64,000 nucleotides of DNA from NCBI GenBank assembly GCA_023525975.1, contig CM042023.1, positions 17,533,501 to 17,597,500 on the forward strand. The letters run 5' to 3'. This stretch comes from Smallanthus sonchifolius. Taxonomy: Eukaryota > Streptophyta > Magnoliopsida > Asterales > Asteraceae. Both the position numbers and the translations under genes were made by a program. The notes beneath the pieces are model-generated. The model was not told the origin of the DNA, did not search any database, and saw only the letters and a program-made list of their open reading frames with translations. This document shows positions 44,292 to 57,172 of this stretch, one piece after another. Positions within the stretch are counted from its first letter, which is position 1; each line of letters opens with the position of its first letter.

Positions 44292-46503
44292 TGTCACACC
44301 CCGCCAAGGCAGAAACGCGAGGCGCGACGTTCATGGTTTCCAAAGCATATGATTACCGCAAACGCATACATGATAAATGGATACATAAACAAGTTTAAAG
44401 GTTTACATTCCAAAATGTAAATTGAGTTTACAAAAAGTGAAGATTTCGCAAATATGACTCTATTACAATGAGTTATACAAGAGAAATCCCCCTAAAAGTT
44501 GTATCCATCGTGCATGCATGTAATCTACATTGCTAACCTTGCGATCACGTTCAATTTCCTGAAAAACATACTTAAAATTGTCAACACGAGGTTGGTGAGT
44601 TCACAGGTTTAATCATATAGTTCTTTGTAAAATTCAATTGTTCGTAAATAGTTTCAGGTGTATGTGATAAACAGAATAAGAATTGTTGACCCATTTGTAA
44701 ACTAGTTAGGAATACAAATAATATGTTCATACATGAGGCGTAACCAAACCATGACATGTGTGAGCCCCTAATAGTTGTTATCAGGTTCTATGCGGCCATA
44801 AATCCTCTAGATTGTGGTTAGCGCGACTAACCATGACCGGGAGACGTCACTCTCCATAGTACTATTCATAGGACCCTAGGCTACAGTTAATGGTTACTAT
44901 GTTGTTCCAGGGGACTTTAGCGGCCTCCAATGTGTTGTTCTCATCCCATGTAAACATAAAGTCGTGTCTTATTCTCTTGTTATCCCATAAAATAGTTGAA
45001 GTATGTTCTTCCCCCAAATATTAGAAAACAGTAAAAAGGGGCCGTGAAACTCACCTTGAGTTTGTGTATACTTTTATGATACTTGTTGTAGTCAAACTTG
45101 ACTATTCGTACCCTAAATACCAAAGGGTAAATTGTGTTAAGACCGATCGTCTTATATTGCAAATTGTTCACCGACTTTGTAAATCTGGTTGCTTTTGTTT
45201 AAAATATCTTCTTAAATTTTCAACACTTGTTTTGTTATAAAAATAGATCTTAGTTACTGCCCAAAAGGGGACTGACACAGGTATCGAAACTTCCTAGTTT
45301 CGATTGGGCAATTGAGTATCGAAACTTCCTAGTTTCGATGGAGTAATTAGGTATCGAAACTACCTAGTTTCGGTTGAGTTAACTGGTGTCGAAACTACCT
45401 AGTTTCGATTGTGTAGTTTGGTGTCGAAACTTCCTAGTTTCGATTGAGTAGTCAGGTATCGAAACAACCTAGTTTCGATTGAGTATTTGAGTGTCGAAAC
45501 AACCTAGTTTCGATTGAGTAGTTGTTATCGAAACAACCTAGTTTCGATTGAATAAAAGGTATCGAAACTACCTAGTTTCGACTGATCAACAGGTATCGAA
45601 ACTCCTAGTTTCGATTGAGTTAACTGGTATCGAAACTCCTAGTTTCGATTACTGGACTTCTGTTTGACAGAATCAGTCCTGCATATTTATGTTTTAAAAC
45701 TTGAATTTGACACACTTTTCTTGTTATCTTACTTGCGATTGAACATTTTGTATGCTTAGATACGGTTTTAAAGAAAATAAAGTGGATAGTATTGAGTTTT
45801 TACCTTAAAACCGAGATGAAGATGATGAAAGAAAACAGAGAAGAGTCTTGAATCTTCTGTTAAACTTTCTTTAGAACACTTGAAATCTTCTTAAAATACC
45901 AAATTGTGGTAAGTTTTGCCTTAAAACTTGGCTTCGATTTTGAAGAGAAATGAAGAAGTTTGCCGTATGAAAATGAGAGATAAAAGGGATTCGTGAGAGT
46001 TTTGATTGAAGGGAGTATGGTTTTGTCTGAGTTTTCTCAGTTAAGGTATGGGACGAGTGAAAAGGGGGAATGGTTTTCTCTGGCTTCGGCCGAGAAAGTC
46101 AAAAAGTGATTTGAGTGTTAATAATTAGTTTTAAGTATTAGTTTATTAATGGTATTAATATCAATTATAGTTTTAAGGGGTAATTTAATTCGGTTTAGGT
46201 TCTCCACGGTATTATAAATTTATTCTAAAAATAATTTATTGTTCCACGTAAAGTTTGTGTAATATATATGCCTATATATTTATCTGGTTATTTAAATTAA
46301 CCACTAACGTTTGTATTAGTCGGTTTATATGGGTATGTGAACCGGTAATTCCCAGAATTACCAAAATATAAAATGAGACCATGTACGGTCTTTGTTAGAC
46401 CTTAATGTCCTTGTTTGTGAAATTAAATAAATCACAAAAATAATTATAACGAAAACTTGTTTAATACATGTACGGATATTGACCTGAAATGTCAGGTGTC
46501 ACA
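44292..46503. mobile_element. Solo gypsy-type LTR, 2.2 kb, TSD CGAGG
   Basis: It begins TGTCACACCCCGCC and ends ATGTCAGGTGTCACA. CGAGG flanks it at 44287-44291 and 46504-46508. It splits the gag-pol of the Tat-like element. No coding region is seen. A notable feature is the palindrome array at 45281-45652. It probably arose by recombination between two LTRs of a full element. Confidence 0.88.
45281..45652. repeat. Eleven-unit palindrome array TCGAAACT(N)AGTTTCGA
   Basis: Eleven units follow one another at roughly 29-36 bp. Each contains ATCGAAACT, a short core (ACC, TCC, AACC or C) and TAGTTTCGAT. The half-sites are exact reverse complements in most units. Linkers vary (TGAGTATTTGAG, TGAATAAAAG, TGATCAACAG). 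The last two units have a shortened core (ACTCCTAGT). Related units occur at 31414-31530, 58628-58762 and 59365-59638. Confidence 0.93.
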
Positions 46504-46508
46504 CGAGG

Positions 46509-47935
46509 CCACCTGGCTTTTTCTCCAAGATCCTGCATAGCAAATAGCAAACCAGCCGTATCAAGAGAAAAACAGTATTCAGACAACTTAGGGTATTCTT
46601 CTTCATCCTTGTTGTCTTCTACAGCATCGACCCTGTGATTGACCGGCTTAGAATACGGCTTGGATCTGTACGACTTGAAAGGTGCAGGTTCAGGTTTCTG
46701 GTTAGGTTGAGTGTAGCATGTCGGAGCATTCACTCTTTAATGGATCTTTTTATCATCTTCCAGCCTAATAAACCTCAATGCCCGGTTCCTGACTTCATCA
46801 AGGTTCCTGCAAGGATTCATAACAAGGTCTTCGTAAAATTGAGAATCCTTCTGTAGCCCCATCTTGAAGGCCTGGACTGCAGTGGCAACGTCAAGATTCG
46901 GGATATCCAGGGATTCCCGACCAAATTTGCTGACATAGTCTCTGAGGGATTCTCCGGGATTTTGAATTATCCTCTATAAGTCACTTGTTAATCTTTTAAA
47001 AGTTCTACTGCAAGAGAATTGATTATTAAACATGTTAATTAAATGAGCGAATGAAGTAATAGAATATGGAGGAATATTAAGTAGCCATTTTAAGGCTGAT
47101 CCTGTTAAGGTAGAGCCGAAGCCTTTGCATAAGTAGGCTTCCTTTAGGTCCAAGGGAATGGGGCTTATCTCCATCCTTTCCCTGTACTGCGCGACGTGCT
47201 CCTCAGGATCTGTAGTTCCATCGTACAACTTCATGTTAGGAGTCTGGAAGCGCTTGGGGATCTCAGCATCACATAATGGTGGAGCGAATCTGGAGATCCT
47301 GTGACTGGTAGAGGATATCTCCGGTATAGGTTGGACCACACCTGGTACACTGGAAATCATCTCTCTCAACTTCTTTAACTCCTTGGCCATGGACGGAGTG
47401 ATTCCTGTCTCCTGCACAAATTCGTTAGCATTTGAAAATTGATTGAATGTGTTAACGTTCTCAGGATTTCGGAACGATGATCCCGGAGTAACTCCAAAAT
47501 CCCGATTTGTCATAACTCTGACAGCCGGGGTAGGGCCAACTGCAGTAATCCCTGTTTGCATGGGAAGAAAATCTCCCTTATGGATTTATGAGGATCCTGA
47601 ATAATTGAAATCCAAGATCCTTGGTTGCAATGGGGTCGTCACTTCCACTGGTTTCTTCGGTTCTTTAACTTTCTCAATCTCTCGAAACAGTGCTTGGTTA
47701 GTCTTCCTATGTTGTTCCATTTGTTGTTTCATCTCCGAGAATAGATCGAGGATATCATTGTTTGATACGATCACAGGTCCACCAGCAGGTATTCCGGATC
47801 CCGAAAAACCCGCATGAGTAGTTTTCTTCGGCTGATTAACATTTTCTGAAATGGAGGAGGAGGAGGAATAGGGTTGACCAAGCCAGAGCTCGAAGACGGA
47901 GCAGAAACAGAAATATTTTTGGATTGGGAAGACAT
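46509..47935 (-). pseudogene. Tat-like gypsy gag region
   Basis: Starts near MSSQSKNISVSAPSSSSG at 47935, with a coiled-coil-like segment (LFSEMKQQMEQHRKTNQAL) near 47750. Then comes the retrotransposon gag domain in the 47561 frame (RFQTPNMKLYDGTTDPEEHV, YRERMEISP, AYLCKGFGSTLTGSALKWLL). Reading continues in broken frames to 46461 (NQKPEPAPFKSYRSKPYSKP). Gag would form virus-like particles. Frame changes and stops make it inactive. Confidence 0.7.
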
Positions 47936-48030
47936 CTTTAAAAATAGCTTCGAATGATAGTGACTGAACGTAAACTTTAGTAAAGATTTGAAGATGAAAA
48001 ACACCATTTGCCCCACGGTGGCCAAATTGT

Positions 48031-48682
48031 TTTGAGTAAAAATTAACAAGACTAACTTTGTAACCAAATTTCGTTTGTGAGGTAGTGTGCTTGTAAAATC
48101 AATGCAAAACAAGGTAAGAACGTAAAAAGTGACACGGATGTTTACGAGGAAAGCCCTTGATCGTTCAGGATCTCCGGCATAAAACCTCAGGAGGTGACAA
48201 TCGACACCTGCCTCGTTACTTCAATAAATGGTAAATAATTACAAGTTTTGAGCAGCAAATGATCGACATCTAAGTGTTACAAGACTGATTGCGAGTGTAT
48301 TCTATTGCTAAGTGTGTTGTTGTGTGTTTTCTAATTGACCAAGCTGCTGATTTTATACAGAGATCATACTAACTAACTATCCAAGAATCCTGGAATCGAC
48401 CAGGTCTTCAAATATGACCGTTGGAGGTCGTTCTACGCGTCTTCTACACGCTTATTTCAACTTCCAGACCGATTTTTCAGGGATTAAAATGACTTCACGT
48501 GTTTTACCCGCGTATTGATCAAGATAGAGGAAAGATACAACGGTTAGATAGTAAGGAAATTAAGGATACCGAAACCTGTAAGGATACTAAAGTATGTTGA
48601 AGATCCAGGATCCCTATCTGTAAAATGACCCCTAACGACATACACGTGTCCTAACGTATTGTTAGGAGTTTGGGATGTTACA
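48031..48682 (-). mobile_element. LTR of the Tat-like element (5' LTR)
   Basis: On the minus strand it starts TGTAACATCCCAAACTCC (48682) and ends CTCAAAACA (48031). It is followed by TTTGGCCACCGTGGGGC, where the primer-binding site should be. No second LTR is in the window because the element is truncated at 43472. Confidence 0.5.
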
Positions 48683-48844
48683 ACAACCCCATTTGTCATG
48701 TCATAAAGACAACGATGCAAACACACCCGTTTGCCGTGCCACAAGAAAATCAATGCAAACACAAACATATAACACATAATAACATCATATTTCAATTACG
48801 TGACTAGTTAGTTAGACATGCAGCCCATACACATTCCCAGGATA

Positions 48845-48849
<5 letters not shown>

Positions 48850-48885
<36 letters not shown>
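48850..48885. repeat. (AT)n microsatellite
   Basis: About 18 TA units. Confidence 0.98.
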
Positions 48886-48887
<2 letters not shown>

Positions 48888-49620
48888 TACATGACTCATA
48901 AGTGTCTAGCTCATACCCGACTAATTCATATCACATGACATCATACTAGCATTTACATGACCCGTTAGCTAAGCATGCACCTCATATACATACTCCGGGT
49001 AAAACATCCTTGTCACACCCCAACCGACGGCGGAAACGTCGGGGCGGGACATGTAGACTGTTCATGAGCACAAGTTTCGCTAAATTTCAATATTAAATCA
49101 TCCCTTTCATTTCAAACAATTCAACCACAAATAGCAAAATTCAACAAGTACATAAATGAAAATACAAATTTGTCCTTTGAATTTAAATTAACTAAGTCCA
49201 AACTTAAGTGTAGCATGTCTTGATCAAATTCACACATTAGCACCTGAAACATGAATAAAATAAGGTCAACTAAAAAGTTGATGAGCATACATAGGTTTGT
49301 ACATAAATAGTGTATAAATATGAATAAGCAAATCCTTACATGTCATGATAAATAAGGCATTTATGGGGAGCAGCTATTGTGTAACTAAAGTACAATCAAA
49401 CCTTTGTAACTAGCATGCAAATTATGTTGTCGGTAACAGTCACCCCAATCTGGGTGGGTTTGTCAGACTTATCATTGTTAACCGTCGGCTTAAATAGTTA
49501 ATGATTGCACATAATTTGCACACAAAAGTTAACACACCTAACACTCAAACATAAAGCTCAAATTTGCACACATGAATGTAAATAGGATTTGTGTTTGTGT
49601 AGTTTGTGTAAATGTAAGCT

Positions 49621-51352
49621 ATTGTTTGTATGAAATTCATGAATCACCCCAAAAAGTGTAAAAGAGAAAAGGGGCTACGTAATACTCATATGATTCAAGA
49701 GTGTTGCTAGTACGCAAGACTAGGTAGCAAAACGGTCCTTGTAACTCTCCACGTTAACCTAGTGTGTAATGTATATTGAGTTAACAGCGGGTAAAAAAGT
49801 CTATGTCTAAGTCTAGGATTCAACGGGTTTTGATGTGTGTGGATTTGTACAAAAAAGTTTGTGTTATTCCATGTAAGGGTATGCTATGCTTGTATAAGAA
49901 TTTAATGTATAACATGAGTTCAAGGTATATATGTATGAACTTAATAGTCATTGACGTATGGTTGGATTTAAATGAATAAAATAAATAAATAATTTTTATT
50001 TATTTATTTGTGAAAAATATGTTAAAATATATAGAACGTAAATATATATTTATGTTTAGAAAAAGAAATTCTATTTATGTGGATAAGGTTAATTTAAATG
50101 AATAAAATAAACAAATAATTTTATTTATTTATTTGTGAAAAATATGTTAAAATTTATAGAAAAAGAAATTTTTATTTGTGTATTATAATAAATAAATTTT
50201 ATTTATTTATTTATCATCTTCAAAATAAATACTAGTTTACTTTAAATGAGTTAATATTTTATAAACTTTTATAAAATTTATTGCTTTTATTTAGAAATTA
50301 ATTTTAAATATTTAAAGTTTTTGTTTTAAAAGTTTAATGTGCAAATTTAACAATTTAATTTGGATTAAATCTGAATTTATATTGAAATTTAATAATTATG
50401 GTTTTATTCTGTTATAAATATCTTAAGGTTTATAAAAATATTTTTTACAAAATTTTTGAAGATTTAAAACTGATTGTTTGTATGAAATTCATGAATCACC
50501 CCAAAAAGTGTAAAAGAGAAAAAGTGCTACGTAATACTCACATGATTCAAGAGTGTTGCTAGTACGCAAGACTAGGTAGCAAAACGATCCTTGTAACTCA
50601 CCACGTTAACCTAGTGTGTAATGTATATTGAGTTAACAGCGGGTAAAAAAGTCTATGTCTAAGTCTAGGGTTCAACGGGTTTTGATGTGTGTGAATTTGT
50701 ACAAAAAAGTTTGTGTTACTCCATGTAAGGGTATGCTATGCTTGTATAAGAATTTAATGTATAACATGAGTTCAAGGTATATATGTATGAACTTAATAGT
50801 CATTGACGTATGGTTGGATTTAAATGAATAAAATAAATAAATAATTTTTATTTATTTATTTATGAAAAATATGTTAAAATATATAGAATGTAAATATATA
50901 TTTATGTTTAGAAAAAGAAATTCTATTTATGTGGATAAGGTTAATTTAAATGAATAAAATAAACAAATAATTTTATTTATTTATTTATGAAAAATATGTT
51001 AAAATTTATAGAATGTAAATATATATTTATTTTTAGAAAAAGAAATTTTTATTTGTGTATTATAATAAATAAATTTTTTTATTTATTTATCATCTTCAAA
51101 ATAAATACTAGTTTACTTTAAATGAGTTAATATTTTATAAACTTTTATAAAATTTATTGCTTTTATTTAGAAATTAATTTTAAATATTTAAAGTTTTTGT
51201 TTTAAAAGTTTAATGTGCAAATTTAACAATTTAATTTGGATTAAATCTGAATTTATATTGAAATTTAATAATTCTGGTTTTATTCTGTTATAAATATCTT
51301 AAGGTTTATAAAAATATTTTTTACAAAATTTTTGAAGCTTTAAAACTGATTT
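49621..51352. repeat. 852-bp tandem duplication inside the LTR
   Basis: ATTGTTTGTATGAAATTCAT starts at 49621 and again at 50473. The copies remain nearly identical through CACCCCAAAAAGTG, GGATAAGGTTAATTTAAATG and CATCTTCAAAATAAATACTA. The second copy has about 30 bp not present in the first (near 51010-51045). The duplication makes this LTR unusually long. Confidence 0.93.
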
Positions 51353-51361
51353 TAAAAATTT

Positions 51362-51430
51362 AAACAGGCCACCCGGCTTGAACCCGGGTGGCGCCCCTGT
51401 GTGTCATCCGATTTACCACTAGACCAGTGT
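51362..51430 (-). mobile_element. tRNA-like module 1 in the LTR
   Basis: The minus strand carries CTGGTCTAGTGGTAAATCGG (box A-like) and CCCGGGTTCAAGCCGGGTGG (box B-like) at tRNA spacing, but no acceptor stem. It may be a SINE head or a degenerate tRNA. Confidence 0.55.
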
Positions 51431-51522
51431 ACAACTTCTGATAGAGTACTGTTTAAAAAATTATTTATCATTCTGTTGAAGGGGAACCGGGTTTGGAGTA
51501 ACACAGACGCGCAAAAAGAGCC

Positions 51523-51592
51523 GGAGGTGGGTTTCGAACCCACGCCACCTGGTTCGGTGGCGCAGTGACTTACCGGCCGGACCAGGTGGTTT
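51523..51592 (-). mobile_element. tRNA-like module 2 in the LTR
   Basis: The minus strand starts CCACCTGGTCCGGCCGGTAAG and has GTGGGTTCGAAACCCACC as a T-arm-like stem-loop. It has the same orientation as module 1, about 160 bp away. Confidence 0.55.
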
Positions 51593-52677
51593 CGCTGAAT
51601 AATTACGGATTCTAATTGAATAAAACATGATATTAACACAAGGCAGAATTCGAATACGATCACCCCGCCATGAACCCTAGCCCCAATCGGTCTCGATAGG
51701 TTCTGAGGACACGAATTGGTAAGGGGCTTTTGACAAGGGTTCAAACACGAATCGAATGAGAGTATTCTTACCTGCTTTGGTTTGGGCACGAATGCGGTCG
51801 GCTACAGTTTCGGACTTGATGTTCTTGATGCTTGATCCGGTTCTAGAGTGAAACGCGGCTTGTTCAAGGGTCGGGAGGGTTTGTGTGGACGTATACGTGG
51901 GTGATAGGGAGATCAAATTCATTAAATTTGATTTGTAATAACCGATTTGATTTAAATTTGACAGTGAAGGTCGCGGATGACCAATTACACGTAAATCCAC
52001 CGATTTGGGAATGAATCGGGTCCTATTAACGGTCTAGGTACACACGTGGTTGATCTGCGAGTGATTTTCGGGATTGAGACGCGTCAATTTCACGTATTGA
52101 ATGGTAATTGATACGGATTTGACTTAGGATAGTCAAATTCGTTTGAATTTTGAATCGGCCGCGTGAAAGGTTGAATTGGTTGGATGTTTGGGCCTGGTTT
52201 GGGTCGATTTCTGTTTGTGAATCCACGGGGAGTCCACAAAGATCCATCGACGACAGCCTCGGATTCTCACGATTTTTTGGCCCCTTTGACTTTTGAAAGT
52301 CAAACAGATCAAGGAAAGTCAAATTAAGGTCTTAAGGTCAAAATTTGGAGTGTAGGGTTCCAATTTAGGGTTCGATTGTTTTGGGGTTCAATCAACCGTG
52401 AAATTCCTTGTTAATGGAATAAATGTATCTATGTGTGTATGTATTTGTTTGATATTTTTATATATATATACATGTATCCGATTTTAATAAGGTATACTCG
52501 TGTAAAGGTTTGCGGATTTGCATTGGAGTCAAATGTTTAATTGTTGGTATGAATGAAATAATCCCAGAGCACTAGATTTTGAAATTTAAATGAGTTACAT
52601 TGAATTATAAATAAAGATAGTAAAATCAGAAATGTTACAGTATCCCCATATTGAGGGAATTTCGTCCCGAAATTTAG

Positions 52678-55600
52678 CTAGTTGAGGTGACTGAATCAGC
52701 AAAGAGGTGAGGGTGCTTGAGCTTCATTTGGTCCTCACGTTCCCAAGTAAATTCAGGTCCACACTTAGATTCTCAACGCACTTTGACAATAGGGATACGG
52801 CTTCGCTTGAGTTGCTTGATCTCGCGACCCATGATCTCCACTGGTCTCTCCACGAAGTGCATCGTTTCGTCAGTGCGCACATCGTCAAGAGGTATATGGA
52901 GATTCTCATCAGCAAGACATTTCTTTAGATTGGACACATGAAACGTAGGATGAACATTGCCAAGTGATGGCGGTAGCTCGAGTTTGTAAGCCACCTTCCC
53001 AATCCTTTAAAGGATCTTGAATGGGCCCACATAGCGAGGTGTTAGCTTGCCTTTCTTCCCAAAACGGATCACACCCTTCCACGGAGACACCTTCAGAAGG
53101 ACAAGGTCACCGACTTGGAATTCCAAGGGTTTTCGTCGTTTGTCAGCATAACTCGTTTGCCGACTCCTCGCTACTCGAATGTTGTCACGGATTTGAATGA
53201 TCTTATCGGATGTTTCTTGGATTAGCTCGGGACCGGTGATTTGTGCTTCACCAATCTCATTCCAACAGATAGGAGAACGACACTTACGGCCATATAAAGC
53301 TTCAAATGGGGCCATATTAATACTTGTGTGGTAGCTATTGTTGTAAGAGAATTCAATTAGGGATAGATGTGAATCCTAATTGCCACCAAAATCAATTACA
53401 CAAGCTCTAAGCATGTCCTCAAGAGTTTGGATTGTACGCTCGGTCTGACCATCAGTTTGGGGGTGGTAAGCCGTGCTTAAATCCAATCGTGTACCAAGAG
53501 CAGTTTGTCGAGATTGCCAGAACCGGGAGGTGAATCGAACATCTCTATCGGAGATTATGTTTAAGAGAACCCCGTGACGGCTCACAATTTCGTCAATGTA
53601 AATTTGGGCCAATTTCCTAACCCGATAGTCTTCACGGATATGTAAGAAATGAGCAGATTTGGTGAGGCGGTCAATGATCACCCAAATGCTATCATAACCA
53701 CTTGAGGTGCGAGGGAGTTTGGTAATGAAATCCATAGCTACGTTCTACCATTTCCACACGGGAATTTCCGGCTGTTCAAGTAACCCGGAAGGACGTTGAT
53801 GTTCGGCTTTGACTTTGGAGCAAGTTAGACATTTGGCAACATAGAGGGCAATATCCTTCTTCATACCGGGCCACCAATATTGATGGCGAAGATCTTGGTA
53901 CATTTTATCCGCACCAGGATGGATAGAATAACGAGTCTTGTGGGCCTCATTCATGAGAAATGCACGGAGATCATCACGATCGGGAACCCAAATACGGTTC
54001 AAGTAATAAAGTAAGCCATTGGGTCTTGATTCAAGCTGAAGTTCAACACCACACGACATTTCCTCGTACATATTACCCTCGGTGACTGAGACGTGTTGAG
54101 CTTCTAAGATGCGATTTTGAATGTCGGTTTGAATTTGGATACAATGAAGCATGACATGGTCCTTTCGACTCAAAGCGTCGGCTACAACATTCGCCTTGCC
54201 AGGATGGTAACGAATCTTGCAGTCATAGTCGTTAAGGAGTTCAACCTAACGTCGTTGCCTCATATTGAGTTCTTTTTGGTTGAAGATGTGTTGGAGACTT
54301 TTGTGGTCGGTGAACACCACACATTTTGTGCCATAGAGGTAATGTCTCCAAATCTTCAATGCGAATACAACCGCACCCAATTCGAGGTCGTGCGTTGTAT
54401 AATTCTTCTCGTGAATCTTAAGTTGCCTTGATGCATAAGCGATTACTTTACCTCGTTGCATGAGGACATAACCGAGACCTTGGTTGGAAGCATCACAGTA
54501 GACAACTAGATCATCATTCCCGTCGGGGAGAGTCAAAATAGGAGCATCGCACAACTTTTGCTTGAGAGTTTGGAAGGCTTCTTCTTGCTTTGGTCCCCAT
54601 TCATAAGGTTTACCCTTGTGGGTCAAAGCGGTCAGTGGAACAACAATCTTAGAGAAATTTGAAATGAAACGACGATAATGAACAAACTTCGATGGGGGTC
54701 TTAGGGGCATTCCAATTCTTAACAGCTTCGATCTTAGCAGGGTCAACATGAATTCCTTTTTCGTTGACGATATGACCCAGGAATTGAACCTCCTTTAGCC
54801 AAAATTCACATTTGGAGAACTTGGCATATAGTTGCTCTTTTCTCAAGAGGTCCAAAACCAATCTAAGGTGTTGTTCATGATTGGATTTAGTCTTGGAGTA
54901 GATTAAGATATCATCAATGAAGACGATCACGAATTTGTCGAGGTATGGTTTGCACACACGATTCATGAGGTCCATGAAAACCGCGGGGTGCATTGGTTAG
55001 CCCAAAAGACATGACCATGAACTCGTAGTGACCATACCTTGTTTGGAAGGCAGTCTTTGGAATATCTTCCTCTTGTACATGGAGTTGGTGATAACCATAT
55101 CGAAGATCAATCTTCGAGAAACAAGTAGAGCCTTGAAGTTGATCAAAGAGATCATCAATTCTAGGCAATGGATAACGGTTCTTGATGGTAAGTTTGTTGA
55201 GTTCGCGGTAGTCAATACACATGCGGAATGACCCATCCTTCTTCTTGACGAATAAGACAGGTGCACCCCACGGTGAATGACTTGGACGGATGAAGCCCTT
55301 GTCGGAGAGTTCTTGGAGTTGACTTGCAAGTTCTTGCATTTCGGAAGGTGCAAGACGGTATGGAGCTCTAGCCACTGGATTAGCTCCGGGTACAAGGTCA
55401 ATGCGAAATTCTACTTGTCGAACGGGTGGAAGACCAGATAGATCTTCGTGGAATACTTTGGGAAAGTCCTGGATGATGGGGATGTCTTGAATATTCTTCT
55501 CTTTGACATCCTTTTGAACAATATGGGCTAGGAAGGCTACGTACTTCTTTCGTAGGTACTTTTGGGCGGTAGTGCATGATATTAACTTGAGTCCTTTGCA

Positions 55601-57172
55601 AGGCTTTTCACCAAAGACTCTTAACGTTTCTCCTGACGGAAGGGGTATTCGGATGCATTTCTCAAAGCAGATGACTTCGGCATGGTGATTTGACAGCCAA
55701 TCCATGCCTATGATGATATCAAAACTTCCTAGTGGCATTGGCACCAGGTTGATTGGAAATGTATGATCATTAAGTTCTAGAGAACAGTCGTGGATAACAG
55801 AGACTATTGTAAGGGAGTCACCATTTGCTACTTCGACAGTGAAGGTTTTCTCTAATTTGGACCGTGTTTTTGCAAGTAATGGTTCAAAGTTAAGTGACAC
55901 GAAACTTTTATCTGCACCGGTATCAAATAAAATGGAGGCATATTGACTATTAACAAGGAACATACCGTTGACCACATCATTGTTGGCTTGAGCTTCATTG
56001 GCGTTGATGTTGAAAGCACGCCCACGAGCTCCGCTTGTCTAGCATTGATAAACTTCGGGCACTGGTCACGGAAGTGGTTTGGGTTGCCACATTCATAACA
56101 AGCACGCCCATTTGCTAAGGCGGGAACACCTTGGTTAGTCACTTGTTGATTGGTTTGGGTTGGTGGGTTGATTTGGCCTACAAGTGCTTTGGCTCTACAA
56201 ACATTGACCGTATGGCCATATTTCCCACAGTGAGTGCAAAGGCGAAAGGGAATGGTTTGGGGATGGTGATAATTGCATGTGGCACAGAGTGGGTAGGTCC
56301 CCACATATGGCTTCTTGACTGGTACTTGAGCCATGGAAGCAACTTGGTTAACAGGCATAGCAGGAGTGACCACAGCAAAATTTCTAGCCTTTCTTTTTTT
56401 TATTATTGTGGTAGGGTTCGGTTCTGGCTTCTTTGATGTGTACGGGAGGGGTTGTGGTGTCGGGAGCCTTCTTGGTGCCTTTTCTAGTCAGGGTACCTGC
56501 TTTCACATGGTTGTCGGTCAAAGTAGCAGATAATCGGATAGCATCTTTGAGTGTTGCGGGATTTCTCCCTAAGACAGTATCCTGAATCTGCCTAGGTAAT
56601 CCACCGATGTACTTTTCAATGCAACGGGATAAGGGTGTGACCATGTGGGGCACAAGGAGACTCAGTTCATGAAACCTGGTTGTATAAGCCAGACTTTCAC
56701 CACTGTCTTGGGTAAGATCCCAAAACTCAGCTTCCAGCTTCCTCACTTCATTCCGAGGACAGAACTCTTCTGTCATTAGTCTCTTAACCTCATCCCATGG
56801 TAAGGCCATGGTTGCCTCTATACCTCTAGTTCTCTTTTCCCCATTCCACCACGTGAGTGCCCGTTTTTGGAAGACACTTGTGGCATGACGGACCCGAAGG
56901 TTATCGGGGCAGTCACTATTGAGGAAGGTGCCCTCAATACTTTCAAACCATTGAAGGAGTCCCGTAGCTCCTTCAGTACCATAGAACTTAAGAGGGTTAC
57001 ACGAATTGAAGTGCTTGAAGGTACATTGCGGTGGGTTGGCACCACCACCACCATTAGTTCCATGGTTGCCGTTTGATACACCATTAACTTGAGTGAGTTG
57101 AGTTACAAGTTGTACAAGGATAGCAGCAATATCAATGTTGTTGTTGGCCACAGTAGCACGACAGGGAGGCAT
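52678..57172 (-). pseudogene. Tekay gag-pol polyprotein, multiple stops and frameshifts
   Basis: Order on the minus strand: gag from MPPCRATVANNN at 57172 (FYGTEGATGLLQWFESIE, LTWWNG, FWDLTQDSGESLAYTTRFHE); two zinc knuckles (CTHCGKYGHTVNVC and CYECGNPNHFRDQC, both CCHC); protease ILFDTGADKSFVSL; reverse transcriptase (LDKFVIVFIDDILIYSKT); RNase H (VVYCDASNQGLGYVL); integrase zinc region (HPGADKMYQDLRHQYWW, CLTCSKVKAEHQ); catalytic core (MDFITKLP ... STAYHPQTDGQTERTIQTLE); and a C-terminal chromodomain-like PEFTWEREDQMKLKHPHLF ending at TAG 52678-52680. Frame changes are near 56380, 55900, 54940 and 54700. In-frame stops are at 54246, 53745, 53376, 53007 and 52773. Three of those stops stand where the family has Trp. 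The element is dead. Confidence 0.92.

Larger units (their letters stand above)
49011..52639 (-). repeat. 3' LTR of the Tekay element (3.6 kb)
   Basis: On the minus strand it begins TGTAACATTTCTG at 52639, just after a purine-rich ATATGGGGATAC tract, and ends GGGGTGTGACA at 49011. It contains an internal 0.85-kb tandem duplication and two tRNA-like modules. ATCCT at 49006-49010 could be the target duplication, but the other flank is not in the window. Confidence 0.88.

Noticed and set aside
45281..45652. Array resembling a CRISPR (palindromic repeats with variable linkers)
   Set aside because: The host is a plant, the array is inside a retrotransposon LTR, linkers are short and related to each other, and no cas gene is present.
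51362..51592. Two functional tRNA genes
   Set aside because: Box A and B are present, but neither has a complete acceptor and anticodon stem; a SINE or tRNA relic is more likely.
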